NCBI GenBank assembly: GCA_002163975.1
Contig: CP019636.1
Location: forward strand, 3,297,001-3,361,000
Source of the DNA: Nostocales cyanobacterium HT-58-2
Lineage (GTDB): Bacteria; Cyanobacteriota; Cyanobacteriia; Cyanobacteriales; Nostocaceae
Length of the DNA: 64,000 bases
Direction: 5' to 3'
The notes under the pieces were generated by a model. The model did not search any database and was not told the origin of the DNA. It was given only the letters and a program-made list of their open reading frames with translations. The first letter of the stretch is position 1, and every line of letters starts with the position of its first letter. Shown piece after piece: positions 38,201 to 46,800 of this stretch. A program made the position numbers and the translations under genes.

Positions 38201-39213
38201 AGGAGGCATTAGTAGAAACACTCCACAGGGCTGATGCTACGGCAAACATCGGCAGACCAGAGGCAATAGAATTCTCAACACCTACAGCTGCAATAAAGCC
38301 CGCTCGAAGGGTAGTGAGTGAGATAGACCCAGAGATAAATAGCAAGACATGGTACCACGGAACAAGTAGACCCAATTGGAAGCCGGACTTTAATCCTCTA
38401 GATACGCCCGCTCATGAATGGGGACAAGGACTTTACCTGAGTGTTGATGACCGTGCAGCTGCAAACAATGCTAAAGCGGTGACAAATGTAGAGAGCTTTG
38501 AAGGCAATAGCCCCGCCGTCTATGAACTGAAAGCAAACACCCAAGCCCCGCTCAACGTGGATGAAATAGCGAGCAAGGAGGTACGACAAGCTTTCAGAAA
38601 TGCATTAACAGCCGCGTTCCCTAATGAAGCAGTGAGTAAGGAGTTCGCCCAGATAATCAGCCGGAATGAAAAGCTAACCTCCAAGCAATTGTTTGGTGTT
38701 GTGGAGCGAGTACTTGTTAAGGAAGGTATTGAAGACACTGAGGCGGCAGCACAGGCATTAAGAAAGGTGAACGAGAACTTACTTGACCTTGGCTACGACG
38801 CTTTGCACGATGACTCAACACTCAAAGTTTTGGACATGAGCAAGGTAGAAGTTATTAACGCCCGCCAGCTAGGAGAGACGAATGCAATAGAAGCAATGAC
38901 AGCCCGCTACAATGCTGACAGCCTTACAGCCAAAGCTAACCCCGATATCCCCTCCGCTCACGTTAACCATCTCGAGTCCAGTGCCAAACTACAAGCCCAG
39001 CTTTTAGAAGAAACAGAACGAAAGCTTGAGGCGGCAAGGCAAACACAGATAGAGGTGTTGAGCGACTTAGAAAACACGGACGACAGTTTAAAAGAACTGG
39101 CAAGGGCAGAGAAAGCTGAGACGGCACAAAGGCAGGCGCGGCAATTAGAGGCGGACGTAGACAGCAACACACAACGGTTGGCTAATAACTTGGATGACCC
39201 GTGCTCAATTTAG
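35203..39213 (+). CDS. Giant polyvalent protein with ParB-like and ADP-ribosyltransferase-like segments
   Basis: 1336 aa. The N-terminal about 200 residues are polar and proline-rich. A helical region follows, then a long Pro/Val/Lys linker (about 410-680). At about 790-885 there is a ParB/sulfiredoxin-like segment (the phrase VDGNGRVTFIDGKHRFAALR carries the GxHR core). At about 1048-1190 an ADP-ribosyltransferase-like segment begins TWYHGTSRPNW and has GQGLYLSVDDRAA. The C-terminus is coiled coil. Such fusions are typical of the large polyvalent proteins of phages and conjugative elements, which enter the recipient with the DNA and protect or modify it. Confidence 0.65.
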   Translation: MSLIRDYEDKNDPRSKQLNSKPPKIRAVPPQEQLQEMGLPVETEPPLPSQTNSVLSTPTPAPTEEPLQEPAQGINTTLNSSLIEKPPPKGLDASLNASLVEDASQTGTATQEPLLPQGITTDGFTVPELGNLPGATTQSVLSQFNLEAADELLRRNQAQQEAYNEGQLIQSHFPTLYDTTGKGLRDIKNYATQSNRFLEALGADYLSQQELINQQFSLTPPAQDRTDPKQFRPDSTKSINQEWDEALNGVAKKTEERQGDYIDPSEGLLSTIFYGLNLPSNAVKGALLDAQKLYLQTPFGQLFYKNSLAAQGLARIGLKLPMADTEYKDSYFKNALAGRQFNFVGYEYNQKGQYEPLSIAKGKDPTKEGDIKGQIENFGKDPRLAVGFVLEGVLDPLDSLFAGARRLGQRAGWIKKAAPKKVPTPKPKAPLRSLEPLREPNPAKNGLANLSERVQLEGVRAGEPQVRVVKQKPVTLEPSRPTVSVPPVKVKPKTKTIPPTLHIGGVELPPAKGKVSLLTDTGEVVKGNPTLTANSRKVAATLGKEIEVPAIKVNESIELPALKNDVDLKALTVLDETKVVPTSQLRQEVQASVVRETAELRRLEAKPNIDPARKVAQQTRVAAARQILDSLPENTPAPKVRSIPSVVLRGEVKLSELADLVADNVPGTQINAKVITAPRMTKEQSLELMKVVPAPDGKPIVSRSLDKVESWTQVRQLLADRGIDDPVYFRIFSKDNVGVDVEALKAPALRVVLDEESPFKAAREVILENPAFNEAGISQSVGGLRERVARNELKFNTPDSAQGELRRVKVADLEEAVIESQRIGVDGKGGNQSKYDGAVEFLSNNDRALMPEVAVDGNGRVTFIDGKHRFAALRDSGVEEIPVNMIGAKNWDNWRKPRELKLADLEARKVELTRKLKTATDDDAEVLLKELGDVEAQLQKPDLSNTKVREELNKNYFPADLQANNPRATELQTKHFELKARLLDVSEEVQDLEKQMLRQKEALVETLHRADATANIGRPEAIEFSTPTAAIKPARRVVSEIDPEINSKTWYHGTSRPNWKPDFNPLDTPAHEWGQGLYLSVDDRAAANNAKAVTNVESFEGNSPAVYELKANTQAPLNVDEIASKEVRQAFRNALTAAFPNEAVSKEFAQIISRNEKLTSKQLFGVVERVLVKEGIEDTEAAAQALRKVNENLLDLGYDALHDDSTLKVLDMSKVEVINARQLGETNAIEAMTARYNADSLTAKANPDIPSAHVNHLESSAKLQAQLLEETERKLEAARQTQIEVLSDLENTDDSLKELARAEKAETAQRQARQLEADVDSNTQRLANNLDDPCSI

Positions 39214-39370
39214 TGCTGGGGCGGTAGGGGTCGAGGGGGGGAACGATGGCTCAAAGCTTATAGGGTAATGCACTTAAAAATCACGTGCAATAGCCAAAAA
39301 GCCGGAAAGCCTCTCTACGCCACACTTACAGCGGTTACTAGTTTTAGAAGCAAACCTACTAAGAACCACC

Positions 39371-42300
39371 ATGAAGTGCCAATACGACCCTAATAACCCC
39401 CCAGTAGAGCTAACCGAGAAGCCCAAGAAAGTAGAGTGGGATGAAGAACAATTAAGTACCATTGCCCGCTCAAAGAAGCTGCTACATGAGCGATTAAACG
39501 CTACAAGGAAGCTAGGGGATGACCTGGCGGAAGAACTCCTCATAAGGGAGAGAGTGAAGCTAGCCGAAATAGAAGAAACCTTTGCCGCAACCCTTGGTGA
39601 CATTGTGTCTCTGAAACCCGACCAATATGACCGCATTGGCTCGTTTCTCGCTAAGAACTTTGGGCTGGCAAGAAAGAACCCATTGAACCCCTCCTTAAAG
39701 TACTCAGTGCCGGGCGAAGTGAGAGAGGTGTTGACGAACTCTAAAAGACTGCCTACGCAATTACTAGATGAGGCGGGGGTGCATCTACTCCACAAACGTA
39801 TAGGCGACTTGAGAAAGTACGTTCAAGGCTTGAGCCGGGCTTATGGAATTGATAGCAACACACTAGCAGAGATAGTACAAGAGAGCATCGAGATAGGGCA
39901 CATACCCAAGAATAACTTCCTTTACCAGAGTGACGGCGCGAGGTTCATTAACAACAGACGGTTTAGAGCTTGGGAAAGCAGGCTGATTGACCAGGGCTTG
40001 CAGCAAGACGAGATAGACGCTTTACGAGACCTTTCTGTAAAAGTGGCGGGGGCTTATGATGACGTGAGGCTAATTGCAAAGGCGGTGAACTACGACCTCG
40101 AAAAGCTACAGAACATCGGCTATGTGCCTAAGGTGTTGACTCGCGACGCGGAAGCCCGCATAAGGCAGATAGATGACCTGAAGGACGCAAATCTACCCAA
40201 CACACTAAAAGCTGACTGGGGCAAAAGTGCTAGTACTTCCTACACAATCCCGGCTGACTTTGATACTGCCGCGAAGCTTCTAAACATCAGCGAACAAGAA
40301 CTTGTAGAGAAACTCTTTGAACCAAAGGCTTGGACGACATATCTCAATGAAACCCTAACGCCCGCTCAAGTAGACACCTTAGTAGAGTCTGGTGTGTTTG
40401 AAAAACTGCCGATGCTCAGTAGAGAGGTGTTTGAAACGATGGTTAAGCGTTATGACTTGCCGTACAAAAACCTCAATGAGATGTTCGTCACAGACCCACA
40501 GCAGGCGATTAGTGCTTACATTTCTAGCCTCAAGAGTCCTCTAGCTGAACACGGAATGCTGAAGACCATAGCCACAGATGGAGTGAGAGAAGGCTGGGTT
40601 TTAACGGCTGGGCAAGTCGAGAGCTTACCAGTGAAAGTACGGAATAACTTTGTCCCGCTTAAATTTGATGGTATTGATAAGTTCTACTCACCGCAAACAC
40701 TCCCACAGCTTGATAACTTCTACGTCCACCGAGTAGTAGCAGACCAGTGGCGCTCAATGCTTGACCTTTCGACAAACCCAACACTACTTGGGCAGGCGGG
40801 GCAAATACTAAGCTACCTCGGCTCAGCAATGAACAAGTCAATTCTGTTAGAGCAGGGTGTTTATTACATCTTTAGAAACGCTCTCTCAGGCTTTGTTTCC
40901 ACTATCAGTGCGGGGGCAAACTTGGCTACTGTTCCGGCGTCACTCTTCGACATGATACGGGTTTATAAGGGCGGGCTTGAGGTGTTGGATAATGCGAAGA
41001 AGTATGCTTATGCGAACGGTAAGTGGTACACAAAACGGCAGTTTATGCAGGAGTTCCTGAGGCTGAGGGGCAGTGACTTTGCACCCAACACACCAGGGCT
41101 TAAGGGCGGCGCGGTCAAGTTTGATGCTTTGAACCCGTTAAACATTGGTCGTTGGCTTAACTACACCTTCTCATACAGTAAAGCCTATGGAGCTAAAGCC
41201 GGGGCGGGCTATATCAAAAACTCACTGGATGCGATGCTAGACGAGTCATTTGCACCTGTAGCGGCGATGGCTAACCTAATTGACTCTACGATGAAATGGA
41301 ATGCCTTTAAGAGCCTTGTAGAGCGTCCTAGAGTAGCGAATACCTTTAACTCAGTAGCAGCCTACGCCACGGGGGAAAACCTCATTAGCTACCAGAAGTT
41401 TACCAATACACAAGAGCTAGCAAAGTATGTAGATGAGTACTTCCCCATGTTTGACAATATTGGGACTACCACCAAGTTCGTGAGTAAGTACATTCGTCCG
41501 TTTGGTTCGTACGCTATGCTCAACCCCACCATGCAGTTAAGGCACTTGATGCGAAAGCCGGGCAAGTTTCGTAACTACCTAAGACTACAGCAATTGTGGA
41601 ACCATTCAAATGATGCCGCCTTGATACCAGAAGCCGGGCTGAGTGATTACCAAGACGACGAGTACATGATAGTGCAGAAGTACGACAAGCAGACAGGAAC
41701 AGCGTTTGGTTTATTCCCCTCCAATTACGACCCGGTTATTGATGCCGTAGACTTCTACAGCGAGACAGGAAAGTTCATTGAGCGCCAATTCTTCGGGCAC
41801 TACACAGGAAATAGCCGCGACCAAAGGAAACAGGTTAGAGGTGAGGACGGCTGGCAGGAGCTTTTTAAGGATACTCTCAACGGTTCGTACTATGGTAGGG
41901 CGACAAGCATTCTTCAAGGCATTGACCCGCTCACAGGCAGACCAAGGGATAACACCAAGGAGAATACATACTTAGGTGTACCAATGTCCCCGCTTCTAGA
42001 AGCTTTAGTGGGCTCACTTCCACTCGTAGACCGTGTTAACCAAATAAATCCCTTTGATGCCTTTGGACGCAAAGAGCAGCGAGATAGCCAAGGTAATGTG
42101 GTGGTTGAGGGTAAACCATCGATGTTTGGCTTCCAGAGAACGGATTCAGACCAGTACAAAGCGACTTGGGATAGAGGAGACTGGGCGACACGGGCACAAC
42201 TTTTAGCCGGGATGAAGGTAAGAGTTATTGACGTACATAAAAACGTAGTCAACACCTACAAGGAGATGTCATCTCAGTACAGCGAACTCAAGAACAGGAA

Positions 42301-42619
42301 CTTCAAAGAACAGCAGGCACTCTCTCTAGCCCGGCTTCAAGGGAAGATAAGTGATGCAGAGTTTGGTTATCGAAGAGCTAAACTGGCAGAAGCTATTGAT
42401 GCTGAGTACCAGATTGGTTTAGACCTAGCCCGCTTGAGGTTCTATGCTGACAAGAACGGCATTAGGGACTATGAGAAAGCGTACCAATTGATGCAGAAGA
42501 ATGTCTTGATACTTCAGAACCAGCCATTAGTGGGGGCGGAGGAGAGAACATTACAAGCGGATTATATTCGGCGTTCTATGCAAAACTACGGGCGAGAGGA
42601 TGACGGTGACAGCTTCTAG
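39371..42619 (+). CDS. Giant helical protein, polyvalent/LPD-like C-terminal region
   Basis: 1082 aa, mostly helical. It begins with a coiled region (EEQLSTIARSKKLLHERL), has a weakly hydrophobic stretch near 497-535 (LSGFVSTISAGANLATVPAS), and a segment KYIRPFGSYAMLNPTMQLRH near 690-710. The last resembles the LPD38-like C-terminal parts of phage polyvalent proteins. It follows the 1336-aa gene after a 157-bp gap. In relatives the two may be one protein, because the first ends and the second begins in coiled coil. No catalytic motif is clear. Confidence 0.55.
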   Translation: MKCQYDPNNPPVELTEKPKKVEWDEEQLSTIARSKKLLHERLNATRKLGDDLAEELLIRERVKLAEIEETFAATLGDIVSLKPDQYDRIGSFLAKNFGLARKNPLNPSLKYSVPGEVREVLTNSKRLPTQLLDEAGVHLLHKRIGDLRKYVQGLSRAYGIDSNTLAEIVQESIEIGHIPKNNFLYQSDGARFINNRRFRAWESRLIDQGLQQDEIDALRDLSVKVAGAYDDVRLIAKAVNYDLEKLQNIGYVPKVLTRDAEARIRQIDDLKDANLPNTLKADWGKSASTSYTIPADFDTAAKLLNISEQELVEKLFEPKAWTTYLNETLTPAQVDTLVESGVFEKLPMLSREVFETMVKRYDLPYKNLNEMFVTDPQQAISAYISSLKSPLAEHGMLKTIATDGVREGWVLTAGQVESLPVKVRNNFVPLKFDGIDKFYSPQTLPQLDNFYVHRVVADQWRSMLDLSTNPTLLGQAGQILSYLGSAMNKSILLEQGVYYIFRNALSGFVSTISAGANLATVPASLFDMIRVYKGGLEVLDNAKKYAYANGKWYTKRQFMQEFLRLRGSDFAPNTPGLKGGAVKFDALNPLNIGRWLNYTFSYSKAYGAKAGAGYIKNSLDAMLDESFAPVAAMANLIDSTMKWNAFKSLVERPRVANTFNSVAAYATGENLISYQKFTNTQELAKYVDEYFPMFDNIGTTTKFVSKYIRPFGSYAMLNPTMQLRHLMRKPGKFRNYLRLQQLWNHSNDAALIPEAGLSDYQDDEYMIVQKYDKQTGTAFGLFPSNYDPVIDAVDFYSETGKFIERQFFGHYTGNSRDQRKQVRGEDGWQELFKDTLNGSYYGRATSILQGIDPLTGRPRDNTKENTYLGVPMSPLLEALVGSLPLVDRVNQINPFDAFGRKEQRDSQGNVVVEGKPSMFGFQRTDSDQYKATWDRGDWATRAQLLAGMKVRVIDVHKNVVNTYKEMSSQYSELKNRNFKEQQALSLARLQGKISDAEFGYRRAKLAEAIDAEYQIGLDLARLRFYADKNGIRDYEKAYQLMQKNVLILQNQPLVGAEERTLQADYIRRSMQNYGREDDGDSF

Positions 42620-43553
42620 GAGTAAGGCTTTCGGCGGGGCTACTGTGTGTTGACGTGTCATGCCTAGTTCTTGCTATCAAGGGACTAGGTACAAATACTA
42701 CTGTGGGGCGGGGGGTTGAGTCAGGCTAATGAGGTGTTGTGACAGTTAGGTGAAAGTGGCACAAGGCAAGGGATGTGGGGCGTGAAGTGGTGAGGTGTTG
42801 GGCTATTGCTTTTGTAGTGCCTCTGAAAATAGTTCGTATGCGTATTAATTAGCCAGCTAACTAAATGCCGGAAAGCGGTAAGCCTAAGCACGACCATCAG
42901 CACAAAATACAGTCTGCCTTACGGAGAACCTGAAGCACATTAGGTGCCTCAGAACCTCCTAGTCCAGCCCTTCGGGCGAAGCTCAACACCACTATGAGTT
43001 GAGTATTAATAGCCCGGCTTCCAGGTGTTACAAGCTCATTAGCCTTAGGGTGGGTTGGCTCCACGAGTACCTGCTACGGACGTTTGCTCCTAGGTAGCGA
43101 GGATTTAGGGGCGGCGTTCTGTTAAGGTGTTGGGTCTCTTCCCCGGCTTCATTAATAAGTCTGGCTTATAGTCCTTTACCCCCCGTACCCCCTTAAATGC
43201 ATTTCACTGCTTATCATTCGAGGCGGGTTTCGACGAAGACTGGAAAACCAGCTTTCGTCAGAACGTATATAGGGCGCGACCGGGCGATAGTACTTAGTTA
43301 TTGAGGAACCCACAGGGGGCGGGGCGATAGTCCCTAGTGGTGTTGATTCACGAACGGGTCGGGTTCTCGAAGAGGTTCCGACGAGCGAAGCGGCAGTGAG
43401 TTGGGCTAGCTGAGGCGAACGAGCGAAAGGGAGTGAGGTGAAGCGTAGGCACTCAACTATGAGGTCTTCATTTACCAATGCAACACCTTGTAAGCCTCTT
43501 TCTGTAAGGATTTCAGCCGTTTTTTGCTGTTCTGATGCAACACCTTGTAACGC
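42620..43553. other. 930-bp non-coding region of the element
   Basis: No convincing gene. It holds a stem-loop at 43232-43259 (GACGAAGACTGG / CCAGCTTTCGTC, AAAA loop). It also holds a 16-bp direct repeat ATGCAACACCTTGTAA at 43478 and 43535, copies of GGCTTTCGGC/GCCGGAAAGC at 42626 and 42867, and several G-rich words. It lies between converging gene blocks and could be an origin, a regulatory RNA locus or a decayed gene. Confidence 0.5.
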
Positions 43554-43802
43554 TCAGAAAAGCCTTTGACTACGAATTGGTACGCCATCCTCATTAAACT
43601 CTGTGAAGAAGTAGCCCCACAACACGCCATCCATAAAGAGCACTGTAGCAAGACCCAGCACGATGTAAATCTCCCCTTCGAGGATGACTGAGCAAGAGGA
43701 TTTGTGGACGAGGAGAGTACGTTCCCGGCGTTTCTTTAGCCAGCGCACGAGGTTAGGAAGGTCAGCGGGGTCATTGAGGAGAAGGTGATGATAGGAGGGC
43801 AT
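43554..43802 (-). CDS. Small element protein, unknown
   Basis: 82 aa. It reads WLKKRRERTLLVHKSSCSVI and later a hydrophobic stretch (IYIVLGLATVLFMDGVLWG) that could be one membrane segment or a buried sheet. No ribosome site is obvious. It is downstream of the primase-helicase gene in the same direction. Confidence 0.5.
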   Translation of the reverse strand: MPSYHHLLLNDPADLPNLVRWLKKRRERTLLVHKSSCSVILEGEIYIVLGLATVLFMDGVLWGYFFTEFNEDGVPIRSQRLF

Positions 43803-43869
43803 ACAGGTACTAGAAAGCGGGGCAAGGTTTAATTTACCCCACTTGATTAGATTTGGCTTAGGTTAGTTC

Positions 43870-46800
43870 CTACGCGGCTTTTAGTTGTGCCTGGAGGGTT
43901 GAGGTAAAACGTGCTTTTAGCTCAGTGTCTTGTCTAGCTTTTGCAGCAAGCTCCTCAGCAATAACTGGGTCTGCTTCAAGCTGTTCCATTGCCGACTCAA
44001 GCCACATCAATCGCTGCTGGATGACGGCGTCGTTCTGGTTAAACACCTCAACAGTTATCGTTCCGTCCTTTAGCTGATTAGTGAGAGACTTTAAGCGGGC
44101 TTCCAGTTCAGTAATGTTTTTGCTGGCGTAGTAGTACGACTGCTTGACCTGTGCCTTGTTAGTCCTTGCCATGATGGCGTTCATCCTCTCAATGCTTTCG
44201 GGCGTGACTTGGTAGAAGCGTTCACGTTTCCTTGGCGCGGGTTTTATGTCATCTAGACCGGCTCCCCAATAGTAATCTTCAGGATAGGTTTCTTCTGGAA
44301 CAGCTTGATTGTTTATATATATAGAGATTGTTGGTTCATGCTGTTCCAAATCCACGTGCGCTGCCTTCTCTACCTCTAAGCCGAGTTTGGCTAAAAGCTT
44401 GTTTACCATAGCTACAGGCTCCTTAGTCTTAACCTTCATTCCTTTGAACACTGTTCGTAGTTCGTCTGCATTGTCTTTGACTGCTTGAGTGAAGCCCAGT
44501 TCATCTAAGGTTCGTGCGGAGTACTTCTCACCAGCCAACACCTGAGCGGGAATGAGCTTTAAGAGTCGCTGCCTCCTTAGTGCAATGCTTCTGTCTGTCA
44601 CTGCCATCGCTACCTCGTTTGCCTCACAGTAGTCCTCGTCGGCTAGTAGGTCACTAGGCTTGTTTAAAAGATTCATGTTGCGTATGGCTTGCTTGCCCCC
44701 ATTGACGTAGAAGTCCACATCTTCATATGACACCTCAGTAGGCTCAACACCAAGAGCTTTAGAAATGAAGTACTTCTCTACTTTGTGCTGCTCGGCTGGG
44801 GTAAGTTCTTTCCTTTTCTGTAGCTCCTCCGCCTCAAATTGACTGATGTTCTCCGCCTCAGATATGCTGGTTATCTCTCGGCTCACTACGACTTCCTTGG
44901 CGATTGCCTCCGCTTCTTTGATAGTTTCTGTCTCCTCCTTGCCAAGCTCGGACGCCTCTATAATGTTGTGCCCGTAGTGCTTAACTAACTCCCAGAATGA
45001 TTCGCTGAGGTTTGAGATTGACTTGTTGTGGTAGACCGTGTACTGAACAATGAAATCGACCAATGATTTGTGTGTTGCCACTTTATCCTCGTTCACCTCG
45101 TAGCGCCGGGTTGTGTGGTCGTAATACCGAACTTTGTACTTATAGTCGTCGAGAGCTTCAATACCTGCCCTAATCTCCTCTTCTGTGGCAGGAACACTGA
45201 TTTGTCGGTTTTGGATAAACACTACCAGCTTGCCGTCTTTGGGCTTGCGTACCCTCCTTAATTGCTGGAGGATGTCCCAGTGGCTTTGGTGGTCAGAAGC
45301 GTTATAAACCCCGTAGACAGTGTCAAAGTGGTCGCAGTTAATATCAATGCCTGTGCTAATGACTGGGGAGGCAGTCAGCGCGTCAAGTTCTTTAACCCGT
45401 TCATTGATGTTGGGGATATAAGTTGGGTCGTCATTTGTATCAGCAGTCAGGAGTTTGGTGTTGCCCTCTAGCCCGTTCTTAGTACGGAATGCTTTTTGTG
45501 CTTCATCCCTTTTCTTTGCGTACATTTCAGAACTGGTGAATAAGGCTGTCTTCCCGCCCGCCAATTGTCTTTGTTCTACGAGGCTAATTACTTCCTCCTT
45601 TGAAAACGCCCTAATAAAGGTCATCGGCTCAGGTAAGTACTTGTTCTCTACTACCTTGACATTGCCTCCTTTGAAGTTATTTTTAATCCACTCTACAGTG
45701 CCGTTATTTAAGTCAGCATCAATACAGTAGACCTCTTGAGCGGCGTTTGCTAAGGCAATAATGGCTTCCCATGTTTCTAGTCGGTGGTTCTTTACTTCTG
45801 TGTGCGCTGTCGCTGTGTGGAAGAGGAGCTTAGTCGTCTCATCTAAAACCAACACAAATTTCTTCTTCATCACTTTCTCAACGTCAAGCTTCGGCATTGA
45901 GTCAACACATAAAGCAAGCCCGCTTACGTTATGCAGCCCCGCTTTAAGAATTACTTTGTCGTCGTAAAGCTCTAAGCCCAGTCTTTGTGAAAGTTCGGCG
46001 GCGTTTGTTCTTCTGTAAGTCAATGCCACTACCATTACGTCTTCTTGCTGTCTCCTCTTTGAGAGTTCTGCCATTGCTTGTGTTTTACCTGTTCCGTGTA
46101 CAGACTTGAGTAAGAGTGTTTGCGCGGTTCCTTTTAGTTCATCTAAGTTAGTCACGAAGCGTTTATCAATCTCCTCATCATGCTTAAAGTTCTCAATGAG
46201 AGAGGTGTGTTGCTTCTTGTTTCCGCTCAGTTCCGCCTCTACGCCCCGCTTGAGTGTTTCTAGTATTACGTTTGTTGGCTTGTCATTTATTCCGGCACAG
46301 GCGTCCAGAAACCGCCCTACGACGTAATCGACTGTAATGCCATCAGCCAGTAATGCTTTCGCGCAAGGCTTAACGTGCTCTTTTATTATTGTGTAAACGT
46401 CTTTCTCCTGCTCCTCGCTAAAGGACTCACTAAGCCTCTTGGAGTACTCTCTTACCTTCGCCTGTGCTGTCGCCTTCTTAATGATGTGAGTACGAGAAAT
46501 AACGCCTTGCTTCTTGGTGTTGACCCAGCCCTGTAGCTGCTCTACACTTATCGAGCTTTTAGGTAGTTCGTGGTAAGGTGTTTGCTGTCTCAGTTCTTGA
46601 AAGTTGAGGCGGGCTTGAGGATTGTAGTGGAGAATGTAGGCGTAATTCCTCTTTCCGTTTAGTTTGGTGTGCCGGAAGAATGGTGCATTAGCCGGGTGTG
46701 CCCTGTCTGCTAGTGCTTTGTCAAAACCGTGTGTGACGCAAAGGTCTTTTACCAGTGCCTCTGTTTCTTCTATGTTTCTGTGGTCATCGAAGATGCCGAC

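Noticed and set aside
43176..43478. 100-codon minus-strand open frame in the element
   Set aside because: Low-complexity Ser/Arg/Pro-rich translation, no ribosome site, and it overlaps stem-loop and repeat DNA; treated as non-coding.
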